Both the position numbers and the translations under genes were made by a program. A stretch of 64,000 nucleotides of DNA from Sialis fuliginosa (lineage: Eukaryota; Arthropoda; Insecta; Megaloptera; Sialidae). This document shows positions 33,783 to 47,051 of the stretch, piece after piece (the first letter of the stretch is position 1; each line of letters starts with the position of its first letter). The stretch covers positions 15,996,001 to 16,060,000 of the forward strand of contig OY540821.1 in NCBI GenBank assembly GCA_961205875.1, written 5' to 3'. The notes below the pieces were generated by a model, which was not told the DNA's origin, did not search any database, and worked only from the letters and a program-made list of their open reading frames with translations.

Positions 33783-36700
33783 GTAATAATTTTATTTAAT
33801 TAAATTATTTAGTAGTTAATTTTAACAAAAAGAAAGTATCATTTTTTATTTCCAATCTTGCAGAAAAACTTATTTCCTAATGTTAAAACTGAACGTCTGT
33901 TCTTTTTTAGTCGATTACGGTTTGATAACCTCAAAAGTGCAGTTTTATATCCAAACAATTACATTACGTACTTTAAACTGCAATTTTCCCTAAAATTGAC
34001 TCAGATAAGCTAAACAAAGAGTGGGAATAAAGGGGATGATACTCTCGAGAAGGGTGTTATAGATAGATAAACAGCCCTTCTTGAAGATAATTTGAATGCA
34101 TAATGTAAATTACAATTCCTTTCATTCAAAACTTGACTGAATAAAATTACTGTCGAAAATTTCAAGACTGTTACTAAAAACCATTAACAAAACTTTGTTT
34201 TCATGAGAAGAAATATTATTTTTTGAAAATTTTTAACTGAAACACACTACGAAACGTTAGTCGTGATTATGTAAAAAAATATTCTAAAAAACTATTGTAG
34301 AATATTTAATGAAAAGATTAATTAAAAATAATGATACATTTTTGGGAAAAATAATGTTTTCTATACCTCTAGAGATTCACGTGAAATAAAATGAGACGAG
34401 ACTTAAATCTCGGTTTTTGTAACGTATGTCTCGTTTCGGAAAAAATAAGCCTTGGTTTAGTTTACATTTTTTTGACATTTTTTTTAATAATTTAATTTAA
34501 TTTGACTTCAGATCAAAATAAAGTTAAAACCCACCGCGAAAGCTTGGGATATAACATATTTACCTAACAATGTTTGTAACATAAATTATTCTGTATCATT
34601 TCTCTACTGATTGGCATGCTTTATATCCTGTTATTTTCACATTTCTCTAACAATCCTCATATATCTTGAAGAAATATTAACCTTGTCAACGCAGAAATAT
34701 CCATTATAGGAATTATTTTACTTAACCCTTGTCTTTGCACTGCATCAATCAATTATAAACGCATAGCAATTTATTTATCTGTCATTTATAAACCACTTCT
34801 CCCAATATTGCATATATGAATATTATTTACAAGTATGTATATGTATTTGTATGTTTTTACGTAAATCCATAAATAATATAATTGGTTATAGTGAATTGGA
34901 TAAAATATGGGAAGAAATTTGATATTTATATAAAATATACAGTGACGAAACATGTTTTAAGGCTTTCGTGGATCTATTTTTAATATAAGAATAACTGATC
35001 AGGGGACATAATTACCACAAGAATAGACAACAATAAAAAAAGTCATTAGAATTAGAATTGAGTAGCAACGAAAAAAAAACAAGGTCTTCAGTTTTTATAT
35101 TTTGCATATAGGGGAGTCTCTAGTTACGGCCCTGTAACTGAGTTAAGTGGGGTTCTGAATGATTTAAATATAACATATGTAGATTGAAATTTTATTATTT
35201 GTATGCTTTTCAAATTCAAGTTCGGTAGTTTTGAACGAATCTTCGAATTTACAGAAAAAAAATTAACAAATTTTGCGTTATATTTACAGGAAAGTAAAAT
35301 ATTTGCGTGTATTTGAAACATTAATATCCCTATGTACCGTAGTTGGATATAAGATGTATATACTCGTAGAGTGTGGGATTTTTGATTTATTCAAATTCCA
35401 TTTAATATAAAATATTCATAGAACGGTGTATTATATATATATAAAAATAAATAAGACATAAATTATATATAATACTCTATATCCTCTATATTACTTACAT
35501 AAAAAAATGACAGCCGCCTACTAAATAAATAAATAATGGTAATAGAATATTCCACTTTGTATTTTATTAGAAAAGTAGTACAGGATATTAAAACATGTGG
35601 AATTTATGTGATGTTTATAATTACCTAACGTAGCCAGTTTTTAAATGAAATTATTTCAAGAATAACTGACAATAATTGAGATACAATTACTCTTTTTGTA
35701 ATGACATGATTCAACATAATTCTACTGAAGATGTCACCAGTGAAGAGCGACGAAACGTTTAGTACAACAACCCGAAAACTTAAAAAAATTTATTGTTTAT
35801 TTGTTCCGACTTGACATGAAAATACTGAACCGATTTTAATGAGACTTTCACTTTTGGACATTATAAGAATTTAGTTGAGGTTCTCACCATGGTGGTCCTA
35901 TCTCCATCACTGGAGTTTTTGGAACACTGATTTTAAAATTTTGAAGAATTAAAATTATTTGTTGACAAATCATAATATGAACTATTTATTGTTTAGTTAT
36001 TGTCAGAACGCCACTGGCAATAACAGAGAAATTATGTCTTGAGAGATTTCGCGAAACGTAGTGACATTGACGAGTTAATCGGAATAATGAATATAAAAAC
36101 ATATATATTTCTCTTCGTTTATACATTGATTGATGAATATGTTGGTTTAATAATGATAAATATTCAAATTGACCGTGTTATTTTAAAAGATTCTTCCCAG
36201 CATAATAGAATCTCTGTTTATTAAATTATTTTTAAATCAATTATATTATTGATACCTATACAACATTTTATGCTTGGAAAAAAGATTATAGTAAAAAAAT
36301 CATTCTTTAGAAATTATATAAAAAATAATTATTGTTATTAATGTTTTTAGAGATAGCTCTATTATTTATAATATATGTAAATATAAAAATTTTAATGTTT
36401 AAAATACAAAATTAATCTATATCAATTTTTCATTTCTCCTGAGGTTCTGTTTACAGAAGTCCTTCTGTATTATTAATAAGACTATTTTAGATGTTATTAG
36501 TCTTCAGATAAATATAAAAAAATCATATTCTACTGTGAAATTATACGCTACTATAAAATATTATATTAACAATTTTGATATGTGTAAGATTTAAAAAGAT
36601 AAAAAAAGATTTAAGTATTGTAAATCAGGGCCAACCACATAATTAATGATGCTATTTACTATGTTATTTAAAAAAATTGTCAAATGCGAGTCGAGCATCG

Positions 36701-37019
36701 CGTATTACTGTTCCGTACCGTAGATTAAACTTTTTTTATTGCTTTCGGAGAAAACGTTTTTATTTTATTTTGCTACCACACACACTGTAATGGTCCTGTT
36801 TTAACTCAAAGGGTATGATGGCCGACAGCACCTTACAAGATAAAATTATATATAAAAAAATTACTAAAAAAAAATGATCTGAAAAGTTTGGGATTATTTC
36901 AATAATAAAAGGATTTCCTTCTAAACTGAATTTATTTATTCTTAATATATTTATTTCATTCATTAAAAATATCAAACTTCTTTCAAAATAACTCTTACAA
37001 ACAAAATTCTATTTTTTTT
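33783..37019. other. AT-rich stretch, probably transporter intron
   Basis: No transporter exon was found. Isolated GACGAAACGTTTAGT (35748) and ACGAAACGTTAG (34249) recall the foldback core motif. A dispersed-motif copy (TACTGAACCGATTTTAATGA) lies at about 35826-35845. Confidence 0.5.
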
Positions 37020-38037
37020 TAAACTAATATTACTTATGCAATTATATCGCAATGGAATTCCATAGCCCAATACTAATAATAATACTTAACATATAAATCC
37101 TTCCTTATAAAATATAATTTAACCAAAACCTTATTTATTATATTAATAAACATAAATTCAAAATTTTAACCTCTGTCCAAATACCAAACTTAATTAATAA
37201 CTAATATTATGAACTTATCTTGAACGATATTTTATTCCTTGTATCCTGTATTATTTCTTCATATCAAAACTTTATTCCATTCAACAACTCTCCACTGTCA
37301 ATTTCTTTATAGATTCAAAAAAAATACTGTCTCTGTTTATTTCACTACCATTCACGTTCTGTCTCTTTCTATATTATATTATTGCAACATAATATTTGTT
37401 TATTGTTTAAATATTTTATTTCTTGATTTTTTAATACTTTATTCAATATTCATTTAACATTATACACTGCTTTTCTTTTAATTTTACTGGTTAACTTTAA
37501 ATATGATGGTTTAAACTTTAGCTCCGTTTTCATTAACACACATGTTTTAAATTTGCTTTATAGCACCCTTTCTTTCTTCCACTGACTAATAATATACTAT
37601 ATCTCTTACTCTTGCTATTTCACTTATGTTTATTCTTTCAATAATTCCGTTGTTACAAAATGATTATTATTATTATTCACTAAATTCTCTTTTCTGAACA
37701 CTTCTTATTAACTTCTAACTTCAAAACTCACTATCTTTTATTTTAAATACTATTTTTTATTAATACGACGCTTTATTTAATTATTAATCTCAATATATCT
37801 CACATCAGTTCTATCTTCTTGCACCACCTAAGGGCTACTGACTCGTCTTCTATCGTAAAATCGCCGAACTATATTTTTTTAAACAAACGTTTTCAAATCA
37901 AAAACCAGAGGTTCTTAAACAATATCAAATATACACACTGTAACTCACATATTAAATGTGACCTGTTACAACACTCACCAGGTTTAAATAAAATTTTGGT
38001 AGCCCATTTCTTTCTCTTTCCTTTCTCAAAAATATAA
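37020..38037. other. C-rich, G-poor strand-asymmetric block, ~1 kb
   Basis: On the plus strand C exceeds G by roughly three to one over 37140-38000, line by line, whereas neighbouring DNA is balanced. Short frames inside (37239-37457, 37819-38037) carry no family features. Such skew is typical of some retroelement interiors or of a long transcribed noncoding unit. A small hairpin (TGTAACTCACAT / ATGTGACCTGTTACA) lies at about 37939-37970. Confidence 0.6.
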
Positions 38038-38219
38038 AATTATATATATATATAATTCAGGTATATTAATGGTCTATCGTTTACTATAATTATGTCCAAA
38101 TCTTAGCCATCTAGGTCAAACGATTCAGAAAGGCTGTGACAAACAGATGGACACCATTTTTTACAATGTGAAACACAAAAACTATAAAATTTTAATATTA
38201 ATTAAAGTTGTGATCTACC

Positions 38220-38237
38220 AGTCGATCGCGATCGACT
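38220..38237. repeat. 18-bp perfect palindrome
   Basis: AGTCGATCGCGATCGACT, preceded by GATCTACC. Such GATCTACC-plus-palindrome words occur at hAT-type termini, but no partner end was found. Confidence 0.6.
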
Positions 38238-38592
38238 ATTGACCCCATGTAGTATAGATAATATCTACACTTTTAGACTGTATGAAATAATTTCTAACGG
38301 TTTATCAAATATCATTTTTTCGGATTTTTTATCCCCGTATTAACCGTTTCTCATTATAAATATCAAATAAAAAACTAATTCGCTAATAAATTGACAATAG
38401 ATAGTTAAATGCATGTATATCTACTTAATTAAAAAATAATTATCTGATATATTATATGCTAAAAAAAATTCAATTACTTTATTCCTATCGTTTTATCTAT
38501 ATGAATAACATAGGCCGTATATCATAGGAGAAAAATAGAAGAAAATATAAAAATTTTGCAAGACGTTTATTATTAATATATTATTTAATATA

Positions 38593-38971
38593 CAGTGTGT
38601 TCCAAGTTGTTCAAGACATAGGAAATTTAACATGGGGACAATTAGAAATGTTGTAGTAGCCTTTGGTCAAATTTAACGATGTGTGATTGGTACATTTTGA
38701 AATGCCGCCTTGATAAATTTTAAATTAATCAACAGTATTTTGTTCTCAACTTTAATTTCATTAATTTAAGCATCCTAGATAAAATTATAATAATATTTTT
38801 TGGCAGATATAAATTTGAAAACAAAATACTAATGACAAATTTATTAAATTTTGTGGCGGCATTTCAAAATACACCAATCACACTTCGTTAAATTTGACCA
38901 AAGGTTACTACAACATTTCTAATTGCCCCCATGTTAAATTTCCTATGTCTTAATCAATTTGGAATACACTG
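38593..38971. mobile_element. foldback MITE family A, copy 4, full length with inverted middle
   Basis: Both tips are present (CAGTGTGTTCCAAGTTG and CAATTTGGAATACACTG) and TA lies on both sides (38591-38592, 38972-38973). The length is 379 bp. Unlike the other copies, the segment between the arms (from about 38709 to 38842) is reversed: GCATCCTAGATAAAATT replaces AATTTTATCTAGGATGC. Confidence 0.9.
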
Positions 38972-38973
38972 TA

Positions 38974-40183
38974 TAATATTATACAATTCAGTCCCCCATA
39001 AAAACAACAAGTTCCGCTACTGTTTTATCTCTATATAACTGCTTTGAATACTTAGAAATATGACAATTCGTTTGCCTTATAAATTTGCTTTATAATTAAT
39101 TTAAAAAAAAATCACCTGTATTAAAATTTCATACGCTATTTTCAATTTTTTTTTCTTATCTATTTTTAATGTCACGCTTTGAATAATAATTACCATACAA
39201 TACAATAAAAACGAGACAAATATCTAACAGTAATTGCCAATTTCAAATATTAAACCAGGCCCATACTAATATATCGATTGATCTATCTATTTTTTTTTCA
39301 AATAATTTTATTTTATTTATATTTATCTGTTGTCAATCTTTCTATATATAAATTAATATTTATTTACATGAGGCTTATATACTCAGGAATTACTGAACCG
39401 ATTTTAATGCTGTTTTCACCAATAGTTAGATAATTTTTCTATGCAGTATCGTGGCTATTAATATTTTATGAAAATCTAAGATTTAATATCAAAATACTAA
39501 AAAAAATCTTTATCAAGTCGTGTTTTGATTTATCATTTAGGTATATAAAAACATAGTACGGTTTATTTCCTTTCAAATATTTTGTCGAACAAATAGATGA
39601 TTTTTGACACATGCTAATGTTGAATATTTTGATTGAAAATTGAAATATATGAAACATTTCATTTTCAAGAAACATAAAATATCGAAATTAATTATTATGA
39701 TTGTTGCTAGCCTATATTTATTAATTTTTGATTTTCATACAAATTCTAAGACAAGACCTGGTGTTTCCTGGGAGTTTGAAAATATAATTTTACACGATTT
39801 TCTCGAATATAAATTAGAGATTTAATATAAAATATGATAAATAATTTTAAAAAATAGAAAGAAAATAATTAATACAGCTGAATTTAATTGACAGACTAAA
39901 CGCTGGAAAATATACGACATAACATTGGTATAATAGCCGGCTTTTTATAGTTAAAAAATAATGATTCATAGGGTCAGAAAATTCACTAAATACATCGCTG
40001 TTATAGACACCTAAAAATGATTTTCGTCCAGTCATTCAGCCTGTTTGCAATAAAAACTATGTAGACTTAATAGAGGAGCTGATTTTAATTTATATAATGT
40101 TTTCCAGCGATAATAGTAGATAATTAGATGTAAATTGGTTGTTAAATTAAATTGGACAATCCACAAATCAAATGATTAAATTA
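38974..40183. other. AT-rich stretch, no gene seen
   Basis: A dispersed-motif copy lies at about 39390-39420 (ATTACTGAACCGATTTTAAT). Minus-strand frames at 39466-39675 and 39847-40035 look like chance. Confidence 0.5.
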
Positions 40184-42034
40184 GGGCCGGTATTATAAAA
40201 GGCAGATAAGTTTACTCGATGAATAAATAGCGACAGTACTAGGTAGTAAAAATAGTATTGTTGTTTCACTTGCTACAGATAAGTTCTTCTCTTTCTGATG
40301 TCGACTAGTTCAACATTCGGAACGAAAAATTACTAAAAACGGAATAAAAATAACAAATTCACTATAAATATCACTATATCATACCATTAAATTTATTCCC
40401 ATCTTTTTGCAAGGAATAAATATTTACTTGGTCACGTGGTAATTAGAATAAATTGTGGCAGCCATAGTCATAGGTCACAGCTGTTTTGTGGAAATATGCT
40501 TACCTACAATTCACACGTAAATGTCAAATTTGTTTTGTGTATTATTTAAGGAGTAATATATAATGTTATGAAGATATTGAAACTGCGACCAGCTAGGAAT
40601 GCTTTAATAATAATTTTTCAAAAACATGGTAACTTAATTAATAATTATTTCTGCTTATAATAATGTAGATTTTGTGCTAGTTTTATATTTTTATAATTTT
40701 TAGAAACAAGCCCGTTTATTTATATGTACATAGTACATATATACAAATATCCATACATTGTACATATGTATGTGATATGACTCAAGCAAAAGAAACATAA
40801 AAAAAGACGAAAGAGATTTTTTCATTTGAAGCACATACGAATATACAAAAAATTAAATCAAAATTACTTTGCAGTTTGATACGTAAAGAAATTAATGTTT
40901 TGTAAAGGTTTGTACCGAACAAAATAACATCGTATTTATACGAATAAATACAAAAAACTAAACCAAAATTACTTTGCTGTTTGTTACGGAAAGGAATTAA
41001 TGTTTTCTAAAGGTTTGTACCGAACAACATCGTAAGTACATATAAATTTTTTTAAAACTAGAAATCATATTTATTAATAGTTTCACAAGAAAAATATTTT
41101 TGTTTCTTGTACATTGTTTTGAAAATTAATCTATAATTATAATCAATAAATTTTTTTGCATAACTATTTACATTTTTATTTCATACCCGAAGCTGTACTC
41201 TACGATAACATCAATAAGAAATAAAATAAAGTATTAAATCATTCCTGTTTCTTTTAACTGTAGTCTAATTTTAATAAACCAGCAAATTTTAAATGATAAT
41301 GTAATACGCAGTCAATTATACCTGCGATTGCAAGACATTATCGATTCTAAAATCTTTTTGGACATTTATATGGGGAAAAATTGTATAAATTTAGATCGAA
41401 GGAATACAGTAATATAGAAAATTAAAGACGTAAAGATACCGAACTGTCTTATGGATTTTCAAATACATTCAAGTTTTTATTTTATCAAACCTTTTTTTAA
41501 AATAATTTTCTGCATGTTTTATACCATCCCATCTAAAAATGAAGAAATATGTGCCAATATTGTTGTATTATTATATATCAATAAAATTGAACCTTCATTT
41601 TGAGCACATAATAAAATTCATAAGAATTTTAAATACTGTAAAAATTCAAATTTCATGTTATGCGTTATATGCATTTACGTATGAAGTTTTAGGTTATTTG
41701 TTTGATGCACATAAGTTTGACGTTTCAATATGTACATAGATAAAGAAATCATATAGACGTTATTGGTTGCAATATTTTCAAATGTAAAAATTTATTAGAA
41801 ATCTCCATAATATTGAATTAAAAATTGATATTTTGGAGTTTTTATATGTATATAATCACTTTTTACTTTGTATTTAATATGTCTCAACATTATTTTGTGT
41901 AAAAAAACCGAAATCGATATGACATTTCTGACAATGACATTTCTCAAATAAGGACCTCATAGAATGTGTAAACTATTTGTGGAATAAATTTATTCCCTAG
42001 AGTAAAAGTTATCTGGCTTTTATAATACCGGGCC
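40184..42034. mobile_element. PIF/Harbinger-like non-autonomous element, 1,851 bp
   Basis: The ends are GGGCCGGTATTATAAAAGGC and GCTTTTATAATACCGGGCC. The inner arms CAGATAAGTTTACTC and GAGTAAAAGTTATCTG continue the inverted repeat. TTA flanks both sides (40181-40183, 42035-42037). No DDE transposase or MADF-type protein was found inside. It contains its own tandem duplication (40836-41036). Confidence 0.8.
40836..41036. repeat. ~100-bp tandem duplication inside the Harbinger-like element
   Basis: Two diverged copies share AAATTACTTTGC.GTTTG, GGAAAG/GTAAAG AATTAATGTTTT and AAAGGTTTGTACCGAACAA. Confidence 0.75.
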
Positions 42035-43135
42035 TTAGTGTTCTTATTTTATGAAATCTAGAACTTTTTTTTATAATTCGTCAAAAGTCAATGTGTGGTT
42101 ATAATTGGGCCATTCATAAGCCGATGCAATTAAAATTATTTATATCTTGATATTTAGTAGACACGTACTTTATTAAAAATAATTAATCAATTAATTCATT
42201 TATTTTTACTTCCATGTTCCGAAGGAAATGGAAGTATTGTAATACCGTCGAAATATCGTGTCCGAGATAAGACCAGATTCTGATGGTACTACCTTCAAAA
42301 CGTAAAGAAAAGTTAATTTCCGCATGTGCGTGTGTCTGTGTGTCTGGATGTAGAATTTTTTCGTTCACAATAACTACTGTAAAAATCCACCGATTTGAAT
42401 TATTTTTGGGGAAAATGTTTGTCTCAGTGAGTACTCCAGACCTATTGATTTTAGGAGTTTTAGAAATATTCAAAATTGTCTGAAATCGTCTAAAAAGTGA
42501 ATTGCGAGTATTATCTCATTGATTTTGATAAGATTTAGTACATTTGCTGTTCAATTGAACCTAAAAGACGTTTATTTTTTTACGTGCCTGAACAGTCATT
42601 GTAGGGGTGAAAATTACCCTCAAAGTTTAAATTTTAAATACTAATTAATACGCCATTAATTCATTATCTTGTATTATGTTTTTTACATTAGGATATTAGA
42701 AATTTTAGAATTTTATTTCTAACAAATTCCATTGAAATGGTCAGAGCCCCCGGGGCACTACTCCTGTTGCCCCGGTGGTAGTTACGGCCCTGGAAAATTT
42801 GATTTCTGTAATTTTTTTATAGTTATTCATATATTCAAAATAATTATTTAATGAGATTTTTCATTTTGACATCTGTACGGTTAAAATGTATAGATAAGAG
42901 ATAGTATCAAATAACAATACATTTCAAATGTGGGGCATCCAATCATGTTTTATTTTTACTTCTCATTGTCAGCTAAGAATCTATTAACTACAATATAATA
43001 CAGTGTTGTGTATAATGCACATATATAATAGTAAACAATAGCATTGTGTAAACTCAATTTTTTTTTCGGTCCGTCAAAAATGTATATATGCGTTTAGGGT
43101 TTCTTTTAGTGCAGTATATCAATGACATTTGCGAA
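42035..43135. other. AT-rich stretch with transposon-end remnants
   Basis: At 42290-42450 is a dispersed repeat with a TGTGTGTCTGTG run. At about 42736-42793 GC-rich sequence ending GTGGTAGTTACGGCCCTG is the right end of a hAT-like element related to 51827-52008. Confidence 0.5.
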
Positions 43136-43456
43136 ATTTAACATTGGGGCCATTAGAAGTGTTGTAGTAACCTTTGGTCAAATTTAACGATGTGTGATTG
43201 GTGCATTTTGAAATGCCGCCACAAAATTTAATAAAATAGTCATTAGTATTTTGTTTTCAAATTTATATCTGCCAAAAAATATTATTATAAATTTATCTAG
43301 GATGCTTACTTTAATTTTTAAAATGAAAACAAAATACTGTTGATTAATTTAAAATTTATCAGTTAGTTTCGAGGTGGCATTTCAAAATGCACCAATCAAA
43401 CATCGTTAAATTTGACCAAAGGTTACTACAACATTTCTAATTGCCCCCATGTTAAA
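43136..43456. mobile_element. foldback MITE family A, copy 5 (tips lost)
   Basis: It starts at about AAATTTAACATTGGGGCCAT and ends GCCCCCATGTTAAAT. The interior is in the common orientation (TTTATCTAGGATGCTTACTT). No TA duplication survives. Confidence 0.85.
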
Positions 43457-45168
43457 TAAATAAATAGTTTTATAAAATAAGATAAGTTAAAATATTTAAA
43501 ATTGTATGTGGTATAAGAAATCAAGTGCTGATCACATCATTTTTTTTTTAATTAAGGAACCTTTATATATAAACTGTTAATGGCGTATTTAACGATATTA
43601 GAAATGCTGATTTTCACTAAAAGTAATTTCCTTTGATACATCCTGTTCATGATTGATGAGCCTAAAGAGTTTATAGAGGGACCATAGATAAAACAAGTGC
43701 TAAAATGTCCGATAACGTAAATAAGGTTGGTAACAGTTTTTTGTTTGAGAGAACATCAATTTTAGTTCAGTCAAAACCAGTGGAATTTTGTATTTTATTC
43801 GAGTATACGGCTTAATAGAGATAACAAGATAAGTGATTGCCTTTAATTAATTTAATTAAAACGTATTGAGTGTAGTTCTAAAGTAATATATGTGTAGTAG
43901 ATTGCTTACATATACTCTTAATTATTTCTCGTACGGAATCACGCAATTATAACCAAATTATTATTGTAGATATTAGTTGATATTTCAACTATTTTATATA
44001 CCTTCACACAGGCCCAGATAGAGGGGGGCTAGGAGGGCCATATAGCCCGGATTCCTGGAATTATTTATTTTGAAATCTTTGAATTGAGTATGATGTATGT
44101 GTGTCTGTCTGTCGGTCTGTAAATGCTTACAGCCGTTACAAACATGATCCGTCCAATTTTTGGAAAGGGATATTTATCATACTTTTGTCGATTTAAAAAA
44201 AAAATTGTAATAAAAAAGTAGAAAAGTTTAAACTTTGTATTTGTACTACTTTTGAAACGGTTGGTTAATTAAAGAGAAATAAATAAAAATAAATATATAA
44301 TATTTTTTGTATTATGATACATAAAAAAAGTCTTGTGGTGGTCACATCAGTTTATTTTCCTAGAAAATAGTACATTCAAATATAATTGTTATTTACACCA
44401 AAAGATTTAGATGCACAAAAAATTAAAATACGAAAATATCATATATTTCGTAAAAATCATAAAATTTGAGAACCAATAATAAACGTTAATAAAAGAACTT
44501 TAAATAGGCTTCGTTGGGTTTTCCACAATATCTTGAATGAAACCTCCCTTCCTTATATCGTTTTTACTTTTCGTCCTGTATTGGAAAATCGATATTAACC
44601 AATATAAAAATACATCAATTTTATACAAGTACTTTCATAATAAACTTTCCTATAGGTATAAAGTAAAGTGCCAATAAGAAACACTTTAAAATACTTTATT
44701 CTTTACTTCTAAATTTCCAAAACAAATAAAAATATTTCTCCTATCGATTTAATTTTAATCTCAAATATTTTTTTTATATTGAAAATTTACTTCAGTTGTT
44801 AAAAAATAATGCCTTATCAAATAACATTCTAAATTTATCTGTTTTTATTGATCATTTACTTCGACAGCTACAATTCTTCCACCCACACCTTTCTTGTTTA
44901 TAAAAAAAAAACATGTAGTAATTGTCTTTTCTAATCTACAATAAAAAATAATCATTTTAGTTAAAAATTTGACATTGATGTATCACAGTTCGCAGTTATA
45001 TAAAGTTTGTAATCATATTAAATTAAATGTAACATTTTATGGGATCTTTGGTTTCTGGGTGTAATCATGGCCTCTACATCATACCACAGGCCCTTAAGAA
45101 TTTTTCTGACCAGGATTTTTTCGGCAAGTTTGAATGACCTTTTCTTAAGTCTTTTAATTAAAAATTTT
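43457..45168. other. AT-rich stretch, no confident gene
   Basis: A 36-codon ATG frame at 43705-43815 (MSDNVNKVGNSFLFERTS...) looks slightly coding-like but has no support. Near 44090-44130 is a dispersed CTGTCTGTCGGTCTG repeat. At 45049 begins a lone foldback end (TTTGGTTTCTGGGTGTAA). Confidence 0.4.
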
Positions 45169-45169
45169 A

Positions 45170-45738
45170 ATTCGTAAATACCAATCAGTTACTTTTTTCT
45201 CGCTCTGCGCCGGGTTCCAGGACTAGGAGTCCTGTTAGCCCCCTCTATGGGGGGGAGGCATGGGTGTAACTAAAAACATTATCATTTCTGATCAATGTTT
45301 TATCTTACGTTGCAATAAAGGTTAAAACATTTATTTAAAAAAATACTACAAAGAATTTAAAAATAATTTATTCGTAAATACCAATCAATTACTTTTTTCT
45401 CGCTCTGCGCCGGGTTCCAGGATTAGGAGTCCTGTCAGCCCCCTCTATGGGGGGGGGTATGGGTATAACTAAAGACTTCATAATTTCTGATCAATGTTTT
45501 ATCTTACGTTGCAATAAAGGTTAAAACATTTATTTAGAAAAACACTACAAAGAATTTAAGAATTTTTTATTCGTAAATAGATACCCATCAATTACTTTTT
45601 TCTCGCTCTGCGCCGGGTTCCAGGACTAGGAGTCCTGTTAGCCCCCTCTATGGGGGGGAGGCATGGGTGTAACTAAAAACATTATCATTTCTGATCAATG
45701 TTTTATCTTACGTTGCAATAAAGGTTATTTAAAAAAAC
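45170..45738. repeat. 200-bp tandem repeat, three copies
   Basis: TTCGTAAATA starts units at 45171, 45371 and about 45570. Each carries CTCGCTCTGCGCCGGGTTCC, the hairpin CCAGGA(C/T)TAGGAGTCCTG and GCCCCCTCTATGGGGGG. Copies are nearly identical, differing by single bases and G-run length. The last lacks its 3' part. Confidence 0.92.
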
Positions 45739-46127
45739 AGAATTAATTTTCAGAAAGTCTGGTTGTGAAAGATTTGTTGTATAATTTTTAGTGTATATAA
45801 TATGATAGATGTACACAGCATAATTCAAGTGTTAAAAAGTGTAAAGTTGTATCTAGTTTCTTGTAGACTCCCTAAGGAATACTGTCATCTCCTGTGGGAT
45901 GTACAGGTTGTTGTATTTTACTGACAGCACCTTATTTATTACGTTGACTTTGCTGTTTTTTCAATTTTTTTTTATTTGTATTTGAACGTATTACATATAT
46001 AGATGATTTCAACATGTATGTACCTATGTGAAGTGAAACTTCTCCAAACCGACTGATAGATATGCATTAATTTGAAACACATATTTACTCTGTCAATTTT
46101 TCTATTAATCGTTTTAAAACATCTCTG

Positions 46128-46460
46128 CCCGGTATTATAAAGAATTTGCTTGAGTGCAAATGAAAAGTAGCTTCTAGCTAACGCTATCTGCTAGGTGTCA
46201 ACATTTTATGAAATTGCTCGATATTTTAGAGCATTGATAATAAATTTATAATAATGAAAATACTATGCATTTTATGAGGTACACTTAGTAGCACTTATTT
46301 TAAGTCGCTGATTATACTTATCGCGCATGGGTCAAGGTTATATGTACGATTTCATTCGCTACATCTGTGAGTGTTGTTATTTATATTTATTACCTAGTAG
46401 ATAGCGTTAGCTGGAAGCTACTTTGTATTTGCACTCAAGTAAATTCTTTATAATACCGGG
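46128..46460. mobile_element. foldback MITE, CCGGTATTATAAA family, complete copy, 333 bp
   Basis: Near-perfect ends CCCGGTATTATAAAGAATTT and AAATTCTTTATAATACCGGG, then inner arms TAACGCTATCTGCTAGG and CCTAGTAGATAGCGTTA. It matches 6079-6366. No clear target duplication was seen. Confidence 0.85.
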
Positions 46461-46605
46461 AATTCGTAATTGAAAAAAAACCTAGAATATTTTAAATCTA
46501 TTATTATTCTGGTAATAGAATTTTCTATCTTTATTTTGATTATTAATTTTAAATTGAAATATATTATTTTTATGAAAACTTAGTTAATTGATTTGGTAGT
46601 TAATT

Positions 46606-46621
46606 TGGGGGGGGGGGGGGG
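46606..46621. repeat. long poly-G run
   Basis: About sixteen consecutive G in AT-rich DNA; similar long G or C runs lie at 9021-9034, 22357-22372 and 63511-63522. Confidence 0.8.
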
Positions 46622-47051
46622 CTATTCTATAACTGCAACTAAGAAATAGTAATAATAAGTTGCAAAAATCGGGTTTATAACTGGATCCGTCGCTGCCGCG
46701 TACAATACAGTTTTATTATAAACACATAACTCATAGTTGACAATATAATAAGCGATTTAAAATTCTTTTAAAGGCGTCAGCCATCTTGTAGTTTTCAAAC
46801 AACAATTAAATATATATCTATATATCTATGTATATAAAAACATGACTGAACTGTATATATCTTGGTACTTTTATGGTACCGGTAAGGCTTACAAGAATAC
46901 TTAAGTTACTTCACATGATACAGTTTTGAGCAAGTATTTTTTTATTACCATATACCAATATATCGACTGATAAAATCCTTTGAGACGAAGTATAAATCTC
47001 TATTGGTAAATTTATAATATTCTTGAAGCTTCCGCGGTGTTCTTGATACGG

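Noticed and set aside
35881-35935. Possible SLC16 exon (CCATGGTGGTCCTATCTCC)
   Set aside because: Short, no splice sites in phase, and adjacent to a dispersed-repeat motif.
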